This document shows positions 17,859-25,451 of a stretch of DNA of 64,000 bases, one piece after another (the first letter of the stretch is position 1; each line of letters starts with the position of its first letter). The stretch comes from ZC4RG29 sp964521255. GTDB lineage: Bacteria; Bacteroidota; Bacteroidia; Cytophagales; Cyclobacteriaceae. The position numbers and the translations under genes were made by a program. The DNA is taken from contig CAZFRM010000007.1 in assembly GCA_964521255.1 (NCBI GenBank), forward strand, positions 119,633 through 183,632, written 5' to 3'. The notes beneath the pieces were generated by a model. That model saw only the letters and a program-made list of their open reading frames with translations, was not told the DNA's origin and ran no database searches.

Positions 17859-17994
17859 AGAGAGTGTGCCAATTAGTAAAATGAACCTCACCTGCGGTTT
17901 ATATATAAAACCAGTGAACAGACCACTGCATCAAAATAACATCAACCTCCGTCAACTATTAGCCATTACCATTTAACCTTTAACGATTAACCTT

Positions 17995-18002
17995 TACCTT
18001 TG
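17995..18002 (+). promoter_or_regulatory. Candidate -7 box TACCTTTG of ftsX
   Basis: A perfect TAnnTTTG match 5 nt before the ftsX ATG, so the transcript would start at or next to the start codon. No clear TTG is seen about 20 nt upstream. Confidence 0.35.
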
Positions 18003-18007
18003 CCCGG

Positions 18008-18883
18008 ATGGAAAAACCAAAGCGCAAGAAAAAATTAGGCGGCTATCCGGCTGCAGGGGTTGTTTTCAGCATTACATTGGCCCTTTTTGTCATCGGCCTA
18101 TTCGGACTAATTCTTATCTATTCCAACCAGTTTGAAAAGCTCGTCCGGGAGAATATCACGTTCAAAGTGTATGTAAAGAGTTCCCTTTCGGATACCCAAC
18201 TCAAGCAAGTTCAGGAAAGTCTCACGGCCAAGGAGTTCATAGCAAAAGCGGAAACCCCCGTAAAGTTTGTTTCCCGTGACGAGGCTGCCAAAGAACTGGC
18301 TCACCTCGGCGACTACAATGAAGTGCTTGGCGATAATCCCTACAAAGACATGTTCGAAGTAATGGTCGACCCTGCCTACCATGACACCTTAAGTCTCCGT
18401 AAAATCAAAACCGAACTGGAGAACATGAACGGTGTTTATGAAGCGCTGTATGAAAAGGATTTCCTGGAAGACATTAATAAAAACTTTACAAAAATCTCAT
18501 TGGTGCTTATCGGTATTGACGCGCTGCTATTGATTACCGTCATCCTGCTCATTAACAATACTATGCGGCTGGCATTGTTTTCACAACGGTTCCTCATCCG
18601 CAGCATGCAACTGGTTGGGGCCCGCAGGTGGTTTATTCAACGGCCGTTCCTTTTACGCGCTGCATTTTATGGAGTCATTGCCGGCACCATTGCTTCAGCT
18701 TTATTATTCGCCCTTACTCACTATGCATACCAAAAAATAGATATGCTGGTACAACTTCATAACCAACAACATTTCTACATCCTCATAGGCACGTTAATGG
18801 TACTGGGCGCCGTCATTGCAGTAATGAGTACCTACATGTCCATACGGAGGTATTTAAAAATGTCATTGGATGAACTGTATTAG
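18008..18883 (+). CDS. ftsX: Cell division protein FtsX
   Basis: 291 residues, usual size. FtsX is the membrane part of the FtsEX complex, which couples ATP hydrolysis at the divisome to activation of cell-wall hydrolases. Seen: cytoplasmic basic N-terminus, TM1 about residues 17-38 (VVFSITLALFVIGLFGLILIY), a periplasmic domain about 40-165 and three further membrane segments (ISLVLIGIDALLLITVILLI; FYGVIAGTIASALLFAL; FYILIGTLMVLGAVIAVM), ending with the conserved MSLDELY. FtsE is not in the window, as is common in Bacteroidota. A truncated duplicate of its 5' end lies 1 kb upstream. Confidence 0.95.
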   Translation: MEKPKRKKKLGGYPAAGVVFSITLALFVIGLFGLILIYSNQFEKLVRENITFKVYVKSSLSDTQLKQVQESLTAKEFIAKAETPVKFVSRDEAAKELAHLGDYNEVLGDNPYKDMFEVMVDPAYHDTLSLRKIKTELENMNGVYEALYEKDFLEDINKNFTKISLVLIGIDALLLITVILLINNTMRLALFSQRFLIRSMQLVGARRWFIQRPFLLRAAFYGVIAGTIASALLFALTHYAYQKIDMLVQLHNQQHFYILIGTLMVLGAVIAVMSTYMSIRRYLKMSLDELY

Positions 18884-18941
18884 GAAGGGACGAGGGACGA
18901 AGGGAATGCACCAAACCAGGACGACACACCTCTCCCGCAAA

Positions 18942-18987
18942 AGAATCTTTAAAGTCCCTCTCCTTTGGAGAGGGATTTAGGGTGAGG
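18942..18987. repeat. Dispersed repeat with CCCTCTCC-TTT-GGAGAGGG hairpin
   Basis: CCCTCTCC (18956-18963) and GGAGAGGG (18967-18974) form a perfect 8-bp stem with a 3-nt loop between ftsX and the DUF3098 gene. The flanks (AATCTTTAAAGT... and ...ATTTAGGGTGAG) recur at 23291-23355, where the loop carries a 20-bp palindromic insertion. This repeat type is widespread between Bacteroidota genes (general knowledge). Confidence 0.7.
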
Positions 18988-19014
18988 CCACAAACAGATA
19001 ACTAATAACAACAA

Positions 19015-19221
19015 ATGAGTAAACTACCTTTTCAAAAAAAGAACTACCGGTGGATGATCATCGGCATTGCAACGCTGGTGATTGGTCTTATTATCATGTC
19101 CATTGATAAGAACCCGCATGGCTTCGGATTCCTCGGACTTACCTTAGGTCCTGTCATTGTTATGGCTGGTTTCATCATCGGCATATACGCCATCCTCATC
19201 AAGCCGGAAGTAAAAAAATAA
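19015..19221 (+). CDS. DUF3098 family small membrane protein
   Basis: 68 residues with two membrane segments (WMIIGIATLVIGLIIMSID and GPVIVMAGFIIGIYAILI) and a conserved FPFQKKNY-like N-terminus (LPFQKKNYRWMIIG). This is the usual neighbour between ftsX and uppP in Bacteroidota; function unknown. uppP follows after 12 nt. Confidence 0.85.
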   Translation: MSKLPFQKKNYRWMIIGIATLVIGLIIMSIDKNPHGFGFLGLTLGPVIVMAGFIIGIYAILIKPEVKK

Positions 19222-19233
19222 CTGAACTATATA

Positions 19234-20028
19234 ATGTCCATTATCCAATCGATCATCCTCGCTATTATTGAGGGTATCACTGAATTTTTACCCATCTCCT
19301 CCACCGGCCACATGATCATCGGCTCTTCGCTGATGGGCATTGCATCGCACCCGTTCACTAAAATGTTTACAGTAGCCATTCAGTTTGGCGCTATACTTTC
19401 CGTGATTGTTTTGTACTGGAAACGGTTTTTTCAATCCATTGATTTCTATGTCAAGTTGTTTGTCGCCTTTCTGCCGGCTGCCATCCTTGGACTTTTACTG
19501 GATGACTTTATTGACCACCTGCTTGAACGTGTTGATGTAGTTGGGTACATGCTTATCATCGGCGGAATATTTTTTCTTTTTGTTGATAAGATATTCGCAA
19601 AGAATGAAACCGATCCACAGGAAGGTGTTACGCACATTGCAGCCCTGAAGATCGGGTTCTTCCAAACCATCGCCATGATACCTGGTGTATCGCGTTCAGC
19701 GGCAACGATCATTGGCGGGTTATCACAGAAGTTAACCAAACAAACCGCAGCCGAATTTTCCTTCTTTCTTGCCGTACCCACTATGTTTGCCGCAACGCTC
19801 TATAAAATGTACAAGTTCTATTCCGGCGGCGGATCATTCGGTTCGAATGAAATCACTTTATTGATTGTTGGAAACATCGTTGCTTTCATAGTGGCTATGC
19901 TGGCCATCAGGTCATTTATCAGCTACCTCACAAAACATGGTTTTAAAATATTCGGTTACTACCGGATTATTGTTGGCGTGGTTATTCTACTATTATACTA
20001 TTTTGGTGTTGATCTCACCGTATTATAA
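19234..20028 (+). CDS. uppP: Undecaprenyl-diphosphatase
   Basis: 264 residues, usual length. It removes a phosphate from undecaprenyl diphosphate in the inner membrane, recycling the lipid carrier for peptidoglycan and other wall polymers; overexpression gives bacitracin resistance in other bacteria. Seen: EGITEFLPISSTGHMII at residues 13-29 (conserved E-x-x-x-E and STGH motifs) and PGVSRSAATI about 149-158, the two catalytic blocks, with eight or so hydrophobic segments. The last base overlaps the truB start. Confidence 0.97.
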   Translation: MSIIQSIILAIIEGITEFLPISSTGHMIIGSSLMGIASHPFTKMFTVAIQFGAILSVIVLYWKRFFQSIDFYVKLFVAFLPAAILGLLLDDFIDHLLERVDVVGYMLIIGGIFFLFVDKIFAKNETDPQEGVTHIAALKIGFFQTIAMIPGVSRSAATIIGGLSQKLTKQTAAEFSFFLAVPTMFAATLYKMYKFYSGGGSFGSNEITLLIVGNIVAFIVAMLAIRSFISYLTKHGFKIFGYYRIIVGVVILLLYYFGVDLTVL

Positions 20029-20681
20029 TGGAACAACAGCCATCGGAGCAAGACCGCGTTCTGTTGATCGATAAACCTCGTGAATGGACATCCTTCGATG
20101 TTGTTAACAAACTCCGTTACAAGCTAAAGATAAAAAAGGTCGGCCATGCCGGTACGTTAGACCCGTTGGCCACAGGACTTCTCATCATCTGCACCGGAAA
20201 GATGACGAAGCAGATCGAATCATTTATGGGAATGGAGAAAGAATACACGGGCACATTTGTTCTTGGCAGCACAACACCATCTCATGATCTTGAAACGCCT
20301 GTTACAAAAGTGGCTGATGTAATGCATCTTTCAGAAAATAGTATAAGCGATGCAGCACAACATTTCAAAGGTGTTATAAGTCAAGTGCCTCCGGCGCATT
20401 CTGCTATTAAAGTAGAAGGAAAACGTTCATACGAGCTGGCCCGGAAAGGAAAAGAGACAGCCTTAAAACCTCGTGAAGTAGAAGTAAAAGAATTTGAGAT
20501 TACAGGAATAAATCTGCCGGAAGTACATTTCAGGATAGTATGTTCGAAAGGTACCTACATCCGCAGCCTCGCCCGGGATTTTGGAGAGCATTTGAAAGTG
20601 GGGGCATATCTTTCTGCTTTGTGCAGAACGAGAATTGGTACGTATAGGTTAGAAGATGCATTGAAGATTGAAGAAGTGTGA
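20028..20681 (+). CDS. truB: tRNA pseudouridine(55) synthase
   Basis: 217 residues. It isomerises U55 in the T loop of tRNAs. Seen: VGHAGTLDPLATGLL (catalytic Asp in the TLDP motif, about residue 45), KMTKQIESFMGMEKEYTG, and the C-terminal GTYIRSLARDFGEHL block. It lacks the PUA domain of the roughly 310-residue enterobacterial enzyme, as is normal in Bacteroidota. The ATG overlaps the uppP stop by 1 nt, so the two are coupled. The element array starts 9 nt after its stop. Confidence 0.96.
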   Translation: MEQQPSEQDRVLLIDKPREWTSFDVVNKLRYKLKIKKVGHAGTLDPLATGLLIICTGKMTKQIESFMGMEKEYTGTFVLGSTTPSHDLETPVTKVADVMHLSENSISDAAQHFKGVISQVPPAHSAIKVEGKRSYELARKGKETALKPREVEVKEFEITGINLPEVHFRIVCSKGTYIRSLARDFGEHLKVGAYLSALCRTRIGTYRLEDALKIEEV

Positions 20682-20690
20682 TTTTAACTG

Positions 20691-20922
20691 CTGACGCTCA
20701 AAGATTATTTATTTGGATTGGGTTCTTTCCTTCGATGCTCAATGCAAAGACGCGAAGACGCGGAGGGTCGCAAAGGATTGTTATTCTTTGGAATTTATAG
20801 AATTGGTTGTACATTGAANNNNNNNNNNNNNNNNNNNNNNNNNNNNNNNNNNNNNNNNNNNNNNNNNNNNNNNNNNNNNNNNNNNNNNNNNNNNNNNNNN
20901 NNNNNNNNNNNNNNNNNNTCAG
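20691..20922 (+). repeat. Array element copy A (interrupted by the assembly gap)
   Basis: Begins CTGACGCTCAAAG right after truB, matches copies B and D through ACATTGAA (20818), then 100 N, then the last four bases TCAG of the element end. Aligning with copy B, the missing part would be 123 bp if the copy is empty, so the 100 N is a placeholder. The gap could equally hide more copies or another gene-bearing element. Confidence 0.8.
20819..20918. other. Assembly gap, 100 N
   Basis: Exactly 100 unknown bases, the default scaffold-gap length. It lies inside a tandem array of near-identical units, which explains the assembly break. Confidence 0.99.
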
Positions 20923-20953
20923 AATAATTCCTTACGAGATGATTCCCTAATTG

Positions 20954-21207
20954 CTGACGCTCAAAGATTATTTATTTGGATGAGTTCTTTCCTTCGATGC
21001 TCAATGCAAAGACGTGAAGGCGCGAAGGGTCGCAAAGGATTGTTATTCTTTGGAATTTATAGAATTGGTTGTACATTGAAAAAGTTGTTGTGTTAAATAA
21101 ATTTTAATCACCTTGCAAAAATTCTTTGCGGTCCTTCGCGTCTTTGTGCCTCTGCGGTGAGCATGCCTGCGATACATGTAACCCTTTGGTATAAATATAA
21201 TCGTCAG
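20954..21207 (+). repeat. Array element copy B (empty, hairpin-forming)
   Basis: 254 bp, ends CTGACG / CGTCAG. The left part (with AAAGACGTGAAGG... CGCAAAGG) and the right part (TTCTTTGCGGTCC TTCGCG...) are imperfect inverted repeats. They are joined through GTTAAATAAATTTTAATCAC, which is exactly what remains if the GxxExxY gene of copy D is deleted between two AATAAA sequences. Confidence 0.85.
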
Positions 21208-21238
21208 AATAATTCCTTACGAGATGATTCCCTAATTG

Positions 21239-21498
21239 CTGACGCTCAAAGATTATTTGTTTGGATTGAGTTCTTTCCTTCGATGCTCACTGCAAAGATG
21301 CAAAGACGCGGAGGGTCGCAAAGGATTTGTTATTCTGAGGAAAATTTCACGGTTGTCCAACTAATAAAAGAACACTTACGTAATCCCTTGATTTTCTAAT
21401 CACCTTGCAAAAATTCTTTGCGGTCCTTCGCGCTTTGTGCCTCTGCGGTGAGCATGCCTGCGATACATGTAACCCTTTGGTATAAATATAATCGTCAG
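21239..21498 (+). repeat. Array element copy C (empty, different core)
   Basis: 260 bp, same CTGACG / CGTCAG ends and the same arms, but from about 21331 to 21400 the core differs from copies A, B and D. The differing core ends in TTCTAATCACC. It may be the scar of a different cargo or of another gene allele. Confidence 0.75.
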
Positions 21499-21529
21499 AA
21501 TAATTCCTTACGAGATGATTACCTAATTG

Positions 21530-22186
21530 CTGACGGCTCAAAGATTATTTATTTGGATTGGGTTCTTTCCTTCGATGCTCAATGCAAAGACGCGAAGACG
21601 CGGAGGGTCGCAAAGGATTGTTATTCTTTGGAATTTATAGAATTGGTTGTACATTGAAAAAGTTGTTGTGTTAAATAAAAAACTACTATGCCTGAACACG
21701 TTTCTCCCGACTATCTGAATACCCTGTCATCGGTCATACTGGACTCCGCAATAACTGTGCATCGGGAAATGGGGCCGGGGTTACTTGAAGGGGTTTATCA
21801 GCAGTGCATGATAAAAGAGCTTAAGAACAGAAACGTTAATGTTGCTACCATGGTACCTGTCCCATTATATTACCGGGGAGAACAATTAAGAAAGGATTAC
21901 ATAATTGATCTGTTGGTGGAGGATGAAATAATTCTTGAATTGAAGGCAGTTGAAGGAGTCTTAGCTGTACACGAAGCACAAATTATTAGTTATCTTAAAC
22001 TTGCCAACAAGCGGTTAGGTTTCCTGATCAATTTTAATGTCCCGCTTCTAAAAAATGGCTTTAAGCGTTTTGTCAATAAATTTTAATCACTTTGCAAAAA
22101 TTCTTTGCGTCCCTTCGCATCTTTGTGCCTTTGCAGTGAGCATGCCTGCGATGCATGTAAACCTTTGGTATAAATATAATCGTCAG
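21530..22186 (+). mobile_element. Array element copy D carrying a GxxExxY gene
   Basis: 657 bp bounded by CTGACG (21530-21535) and CGTCAG (22181-22186). The arms at 21575-21622 and about 22095-22143 form a gapless imperfect inverted repeat of about 48 bp (my hand alignment gives roughly four in five matching). The GxxExxY gene lies exactly between the arms. The 31-bp linker between copies (AATAATTCCTTACGAGATGA, then about 11 nt) is constant between A/B, B/C and C/D; a partial copy follows D (22187-22211). No transposase is present. Whether the element is mobile is inference. Confidence 0.6.
21688..22086 (+). CDS. GxxExxY protein (PD-(D/E)XK nuclease-like)
   Basis: 132 residues. Seen: the name-giving motif G-L-L-E-G-V-Y (about 31-37), then DYIIDLLVEDEIILELKAV (about 70-88), a D-x(n)-E-x-K arrangement as in the PD-(D/E)XK nuclease fold, and the C-terminal HEAQIISYLKLANKRLGFLINFNV block. 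All expected motifs are intact. Family members are common in Bacteroidota, and their role is not established. It sits inside an inverted-repeat element; its stop codon region (AATAAATTTTAA) is preserved in empty copy B, indicating that the gene was once there. Confidence 0.85.
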   Translation: MPEHVSPDYLNTLSSVILDSAITVHREMGPGLLEGVYQQCMIKELKNRNVNVATMVPVPLYYRGEQLRKDYIIDLLVEDEIILELKAVEGVLAVHEAQIISYLKLANKRLGFLINFNVPLLKNGFKRFVNKF

Positions 22187-22270
22187 GATAATTCTTTACG
22201 AGATGATTACCTGACCCCTTCCATTTCAAAAAACATTACCTTTACGCAACTTATCGAAACCAGGTAATCC

Positions 22271-23215
22271 ATGAAAATCTACCACGGACTTGACGATTTT
22301 GTGCAACTGAAATGTGCTGTGGTAACCAGTGGAACGTTTGATGGTGTGCACGTCGGGCATCAGAAAATTCTTAACCGGCTGCAAGAGGTGGCCATCAGAA
22401 GTAAGGGAGAAACCGTGGTAATTACTTTTTGGCCTCACCCGCGACTTGTTCTCCATCCCGAAGAAGATACGCTCAAGCTGCTGAATACCTTCGAAGAAAA
22501 AGCTGAGCTTTTAAAAGAACAAGGTATTCAACATCTCATACGCATTCCTTTTACAAAAGAATTCTCGCATCATTCATCTGAAGATTTTATTAAAGATGTA
22601 TTGGTAAAAACAATCGGCACAAAGAAGCTGGTTATTGGTTATGATCATCGTTTCGGTCATAACCGCGAAGGCAGTTTTGAACAACTGAAGGTCGATGGCC
22701 CATTATATGGTTTTGAGGTGGAAGAAATACCGCGTCAGGATGTTGACAATATTGGTGTAAGTTCCACCCGCATCCGTCAATCCCTGGAAGCCGGTGATAT
22801 CGAAACGGCTACGCATTTTCTTGGCCGACCGTATAGCATTACAGGACGAGTGGTTATGGGTGACAAGCTTGGAAGACTGCTAGGCTTTCCTACTGCCAAT
22901 ATTGAAATTGATACCAAATACAAACTCATTCCTTTTGACGGAATTTACGCCGTAACCGTTTCGCATGAGCATGAGCGTTTCAAAGCCATGATGTATATCG
23001 GTAATCGCCCTACCGTCAATGGAACAAAACGAAATCTTGAAGTTAACATCTTCGATTTCGACAAAGACATCTATGGTGATTCACTCACCATTCATTTCCA
23101 CAAACTCATCCGCAGCGATAACAAGTTTCATGATCTTGAGGAGTTGAAGAAACAACTGCGGGAGGATAAGAAGGAAGCGCAGAATGTTTTGGCTGGTGTC
23201 AGTGTTAATGGTTAA
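22271..23215 (+). CDS. ribF: Bifunctional riboflavin kinase / FAD synthetase
   Basis: 314 residues, usual length. It converts riboflavin to FMN and then FAD. Seen: N-terminal nucleotidyltransferase SGTFDGVHVGHQKIL (residues 20-34, HxGH motif) and STRIRQSLEAGD (about 170); C-terminal kinase domain from about 185 with GDKLGRLLGFPTANI. truB-ribF is a frequent neighbour pair in Bacteroidota; here it is split by the element array. A TACCTTTA -7-like box lies about 30 nt before the start. Confidence 0.97.
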   Translation: MKIYHGLDDFVQLKCAVVTSGTFDGVHVGHQKILNRLQEVAIRSKGETVVITFWPHPRLVLHPEEDTLKLLNTFEEKAELLKEQGIQHLIRIPFTKEFSHHSSEDFIKDVLVKTIGTKKLVIGYDHRFGHNREGSFEQLKVDGPLYGFEVEEIPRQDVDNIGVSSTRIRQSLEAGDIETATHFLGRPYSITGRVVMGDKLGRLLGFPTANIEIDTKYKLIPFDGIYAVTVSHEHERFKAMMYIGNRPTVNGTKRNLEVNIFDFDKDIYGDSLTIHFHKLIRSDNKFHDLEELKKQLREDKKEAQNVLAGVSVNG

Positions 23216-23216
23216 T

Positions 23217-23377
23217 CCTGCCTTTGCCGGCAGGCAGGCGTCAAAAGATAAGATTGTCAGTGATATTATAACTCATATTTGTTGTAAAACGAATCTTTAA
23301 AGTCTCTCTCCTTTGCCTGTCCCGATTATTTCGGGGGAGAGGGATTTACGGTGAGCCTGCCTGCCGGCAAAGGCAGG
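23217..23377. repeat. Composite intergenic repeat bounded by 22-bp perfect inverted repeats
   Basis: 23217-23238 (CCTGCCTTTGCCGGCAGGC...) and 23356-23377 (CCTGCCTGCCGGCAAAGGC...) are exact reverse complements over 22 bp. Between them lies a second copy of the CCCTCTCC/GGAGAGGG-type repeat (23291-23355), whose loop contains the 20-bp palindromic insertion CCTGTCCCGATTATTTCGGG (23316-23335). It lies between ribF and the acetoacetyl-CoA synthetase gene. Confidence 0.8.
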
Positions 23378-23412
23378 CTTGCCTGCTGCAAGCAGGGCCA
23401 AATTTTAAAACC

Positions 23413-25371
23413 ATGTCTACACTTCTCTGGATACCATCAGCATCTGAAGTCAACAATTCAAACCTGGTGCATTATACCCAATGGCTTGCAAAACATCATG
23501 GACTTTCTTTTCATAACTATGACCAACTATGGCAATGGTCTGTAGATAATGTTGCTGATTTCTGGAGAAGCCTGATTGATTACTTCCAGGTTATTCACGA
23601 AGGTGAGTTTAACGAAGTCTTGTCGGGCAATGAAATGCCTCATTATAAATGGTTCGAAGGAATGAAGTTGAACTATGCCGAACACATTTTTAAAAAAGCT
23701 AATGAGAACCACCCGGCAATTATATTTCAATCCGAATCCGGCGTGCGACAAGAAATAAGCTGGCAACAATTAAAACAAAAAGTCGCCTCACTCCAGCATT
23801 ACCTCCGTTCTATAGGAATTAAAAAAGGTGATTGCGTAACAGCTTTCCTCCCCTGCACACCCGAAGCTACAATCGCATTTCTTGCCGTTTGTTCATTGGG
23901 TGCAATCTGGTCAAGCTGCTCGCCTGACTTTGGTACCCAATCCGTTATTGATCGTTTCGCACAGATTGAACCGAAAGTCATGATCGCTGTAAACGGATAT
24001 GAATACAACGGAAAGTATTTTGATAAATCAGATGTTGTTAATGATTTGATTGATGCCATTCCCTCGCTCAAAAAAGTAATTGTGATTGATCATCCGAAAA
24101 GTAAAAAAGAATCAACACCGAAAAGTAAAACGGTTTCGTGGAATGACGTCGTTACAGAAACTAATCACACACTGGCCTTCGAACGTGTTCCTTTCAGTCA
24201 TGCTATTTGGGTATTGTATTCTTCCGGCACAACAGGTCTTCCCAAAGCCATAACGCATAGCCACGGCGGTATTTTGTTAGAGCAGTTAAAATACGGAACG
24301 TTCCATAACGATTTCAAACCCGGCGAGCGATGCTTCTGGTACACCACCACCGGATGGATGATGTGGAATTATATTCAAGGATGTCTCCTGTCAGGTGGTA
24401 CGTTAGTGTTGTATGATGGAAGTCCGGCGCATCCTGATCTGAATGTATTATGGAAGTTCACCCAGGATGAAGGCATTCATCACTTTGGTACGAGCGCGGG
24501 GTTTATTCTGGCTAATAGAAAAGCAAGCATTCAACCTAATAAAGAATTTAACCTCCACAATCTTCGTTCGATTGGATCGACTGGCAGCACGTTACCCCCG
24601 GAAGGATTTGAATGGATTTATAAACATGTAAAAGAAAATCTTTGGCTCGCCTCCATGAGCGGCGGGACGGATGTATGCAGTGCATTTGTAGGAGGAAATC
24701 CAATGTTGCCTGTTTATTCAGGAGAGATTCAATGCCGTGCGTTAGGATGTAAGCTCGAAGCCTTCAATGAAGAGGGCAAACCTGTCATTGGTGAAGTAGG
24801 AGAAATGGTTATTACAGCACCCATGCCTTCGATGCCGGTTTACTTCTGGAACGATCCGGACTTTGTTAAGTATCGCGCCAGTTATTTTGAAATGTATCCC
24901 GGCATCTGGCGTCATGGCGACTGGATTGAAATTACGGAGCGAGGTGGTGTAGTTATCTATGGCAGGTCTGATGCCACCTTAAACCGTGGTGGTGTACGAA
25001 TAGGAACAAGCGAGATTTATCGCGCCGTTGATAAAGTAAAGGAAGTGAAAGACAGCCTCATTGTCTGTATCGAGAAAACGGAAGGTGAATTCTGGATGCC
25101 TTTGTTTGTAGTGATGCACGAAGGGAGTGCCTTAACGGATGAACTTCGCAAGAAAATAAATACTATCATTCGAAATGATTACAGTCCCCGTCATGTGCCG
25201 GATGAAATCATCGCAGTTCCTGACATTCCTTACACCATCAGCGGGAAGAAAACAGAAACACCTGTAAAGAAAATCCTGATGGGAAAAGATCCGAAAGAAG
25301 TTGTTAATGCAGGTGCGTTGAGAAATCCTGAATCGATGGAAGTATTTAAGAGGTTCACGGATAACAGATAA
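23413..25371 (+). CDS. Acetoacetyl-CoA synthetase
   Basis: 652 residues, the family length. It activates acetoacetate with ATP and CoA, feeding ketone-body or leucine-derived carbon into acyl-CoA metabolism. Seen: an N-terminal cap, AMP-binding motif YSSGTTGLPKAITHSHGG (about 271-288), GWMMWNYIQGCLLSGGTL, GGTDVCSAFVGGNP and the C-terminal YGRSDATLNRGGVRIGTSEI hinge with the catalytic Lys near the end (SGKKTETPVKK). The signature fits AACS rather than acetyl-CoA synthetase. Monocistronic between repeats. Confidence 0.93.
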   Translation: MSTLLWIPSASEVNNSNLVHYTQWLAKHHGLSFHNYDQLWQWSVDNVADFWRSLIDYFQVIHEGEFNEVLSGNEMPHYKWFEGMKLNYAEHIFKKANENHPAIIFQSESGVRQEISWQQLKQKVASLQHYLRSIGIKKGDCVTAFLPCTPEATIAFLAVCSLGAIWSSCSPDFGTQSVIDRFAQIEPKVMIAVNGYEYNGKYFDKSDVVNDLIDAIPSLKKVIVIDHPKSKKESTPKSKTVSWNDVVTETNHTLAFERVPFSHAIWVLYSSGTTGLPKAITHSHGGILLEQLKYGTFHNDFKPGERCFWYTTTGWMMWNYIQGCLLSGGTLVLYDGSPAHPDLNVLWKFTQDEGIHHFGTSAGFILANRKASIQPNKEFNLHNLRSIGSTGSTLPPEGFEWIYKHVKENLWLASMSGGTDVCSAFVGGNPMLPVYSGEIQCRALGCKLEAFNEEGKPVIGEVGEMVITAPMPSMPVYFWNDPDFVKYRASYFEMYPGIWRHGDWIEITERGGVVIYGRSDATLNRGGVRIGTSEIYRAVDKVKEVKDSLIVCIEKTEGEFWMPLFVVMHEGSALTDELRKKINTIIRNDYSPRHVPDEIIAVPDIPYTISGKKTETPVKKILMGKDPKEVVNAGALRNPESMEVFKRFTDNR

Positions 25372-25451
25372 CAGTATGCGTTACTTAACAAATAAAGCTA
25401 TCACTTTTCTACCGTGATCCGTTATCTGTGATCTGTGAACCCTCTCACCTC

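Noticed and set aside
20718..20927. Frame running through the N gap
   Set aside because: Half of its residues are unknown, and the rest is element-arm sequence repeated in copies B and D.
20691..21529. CRISPR-like reading of the regularly spaced repeats with 31-bp spacers
   Set aside because: The repeated units are about 254-260 bp and the 31-bp spacers are almost identical to one another, the reverse of a CRISPR array; no cas genes.
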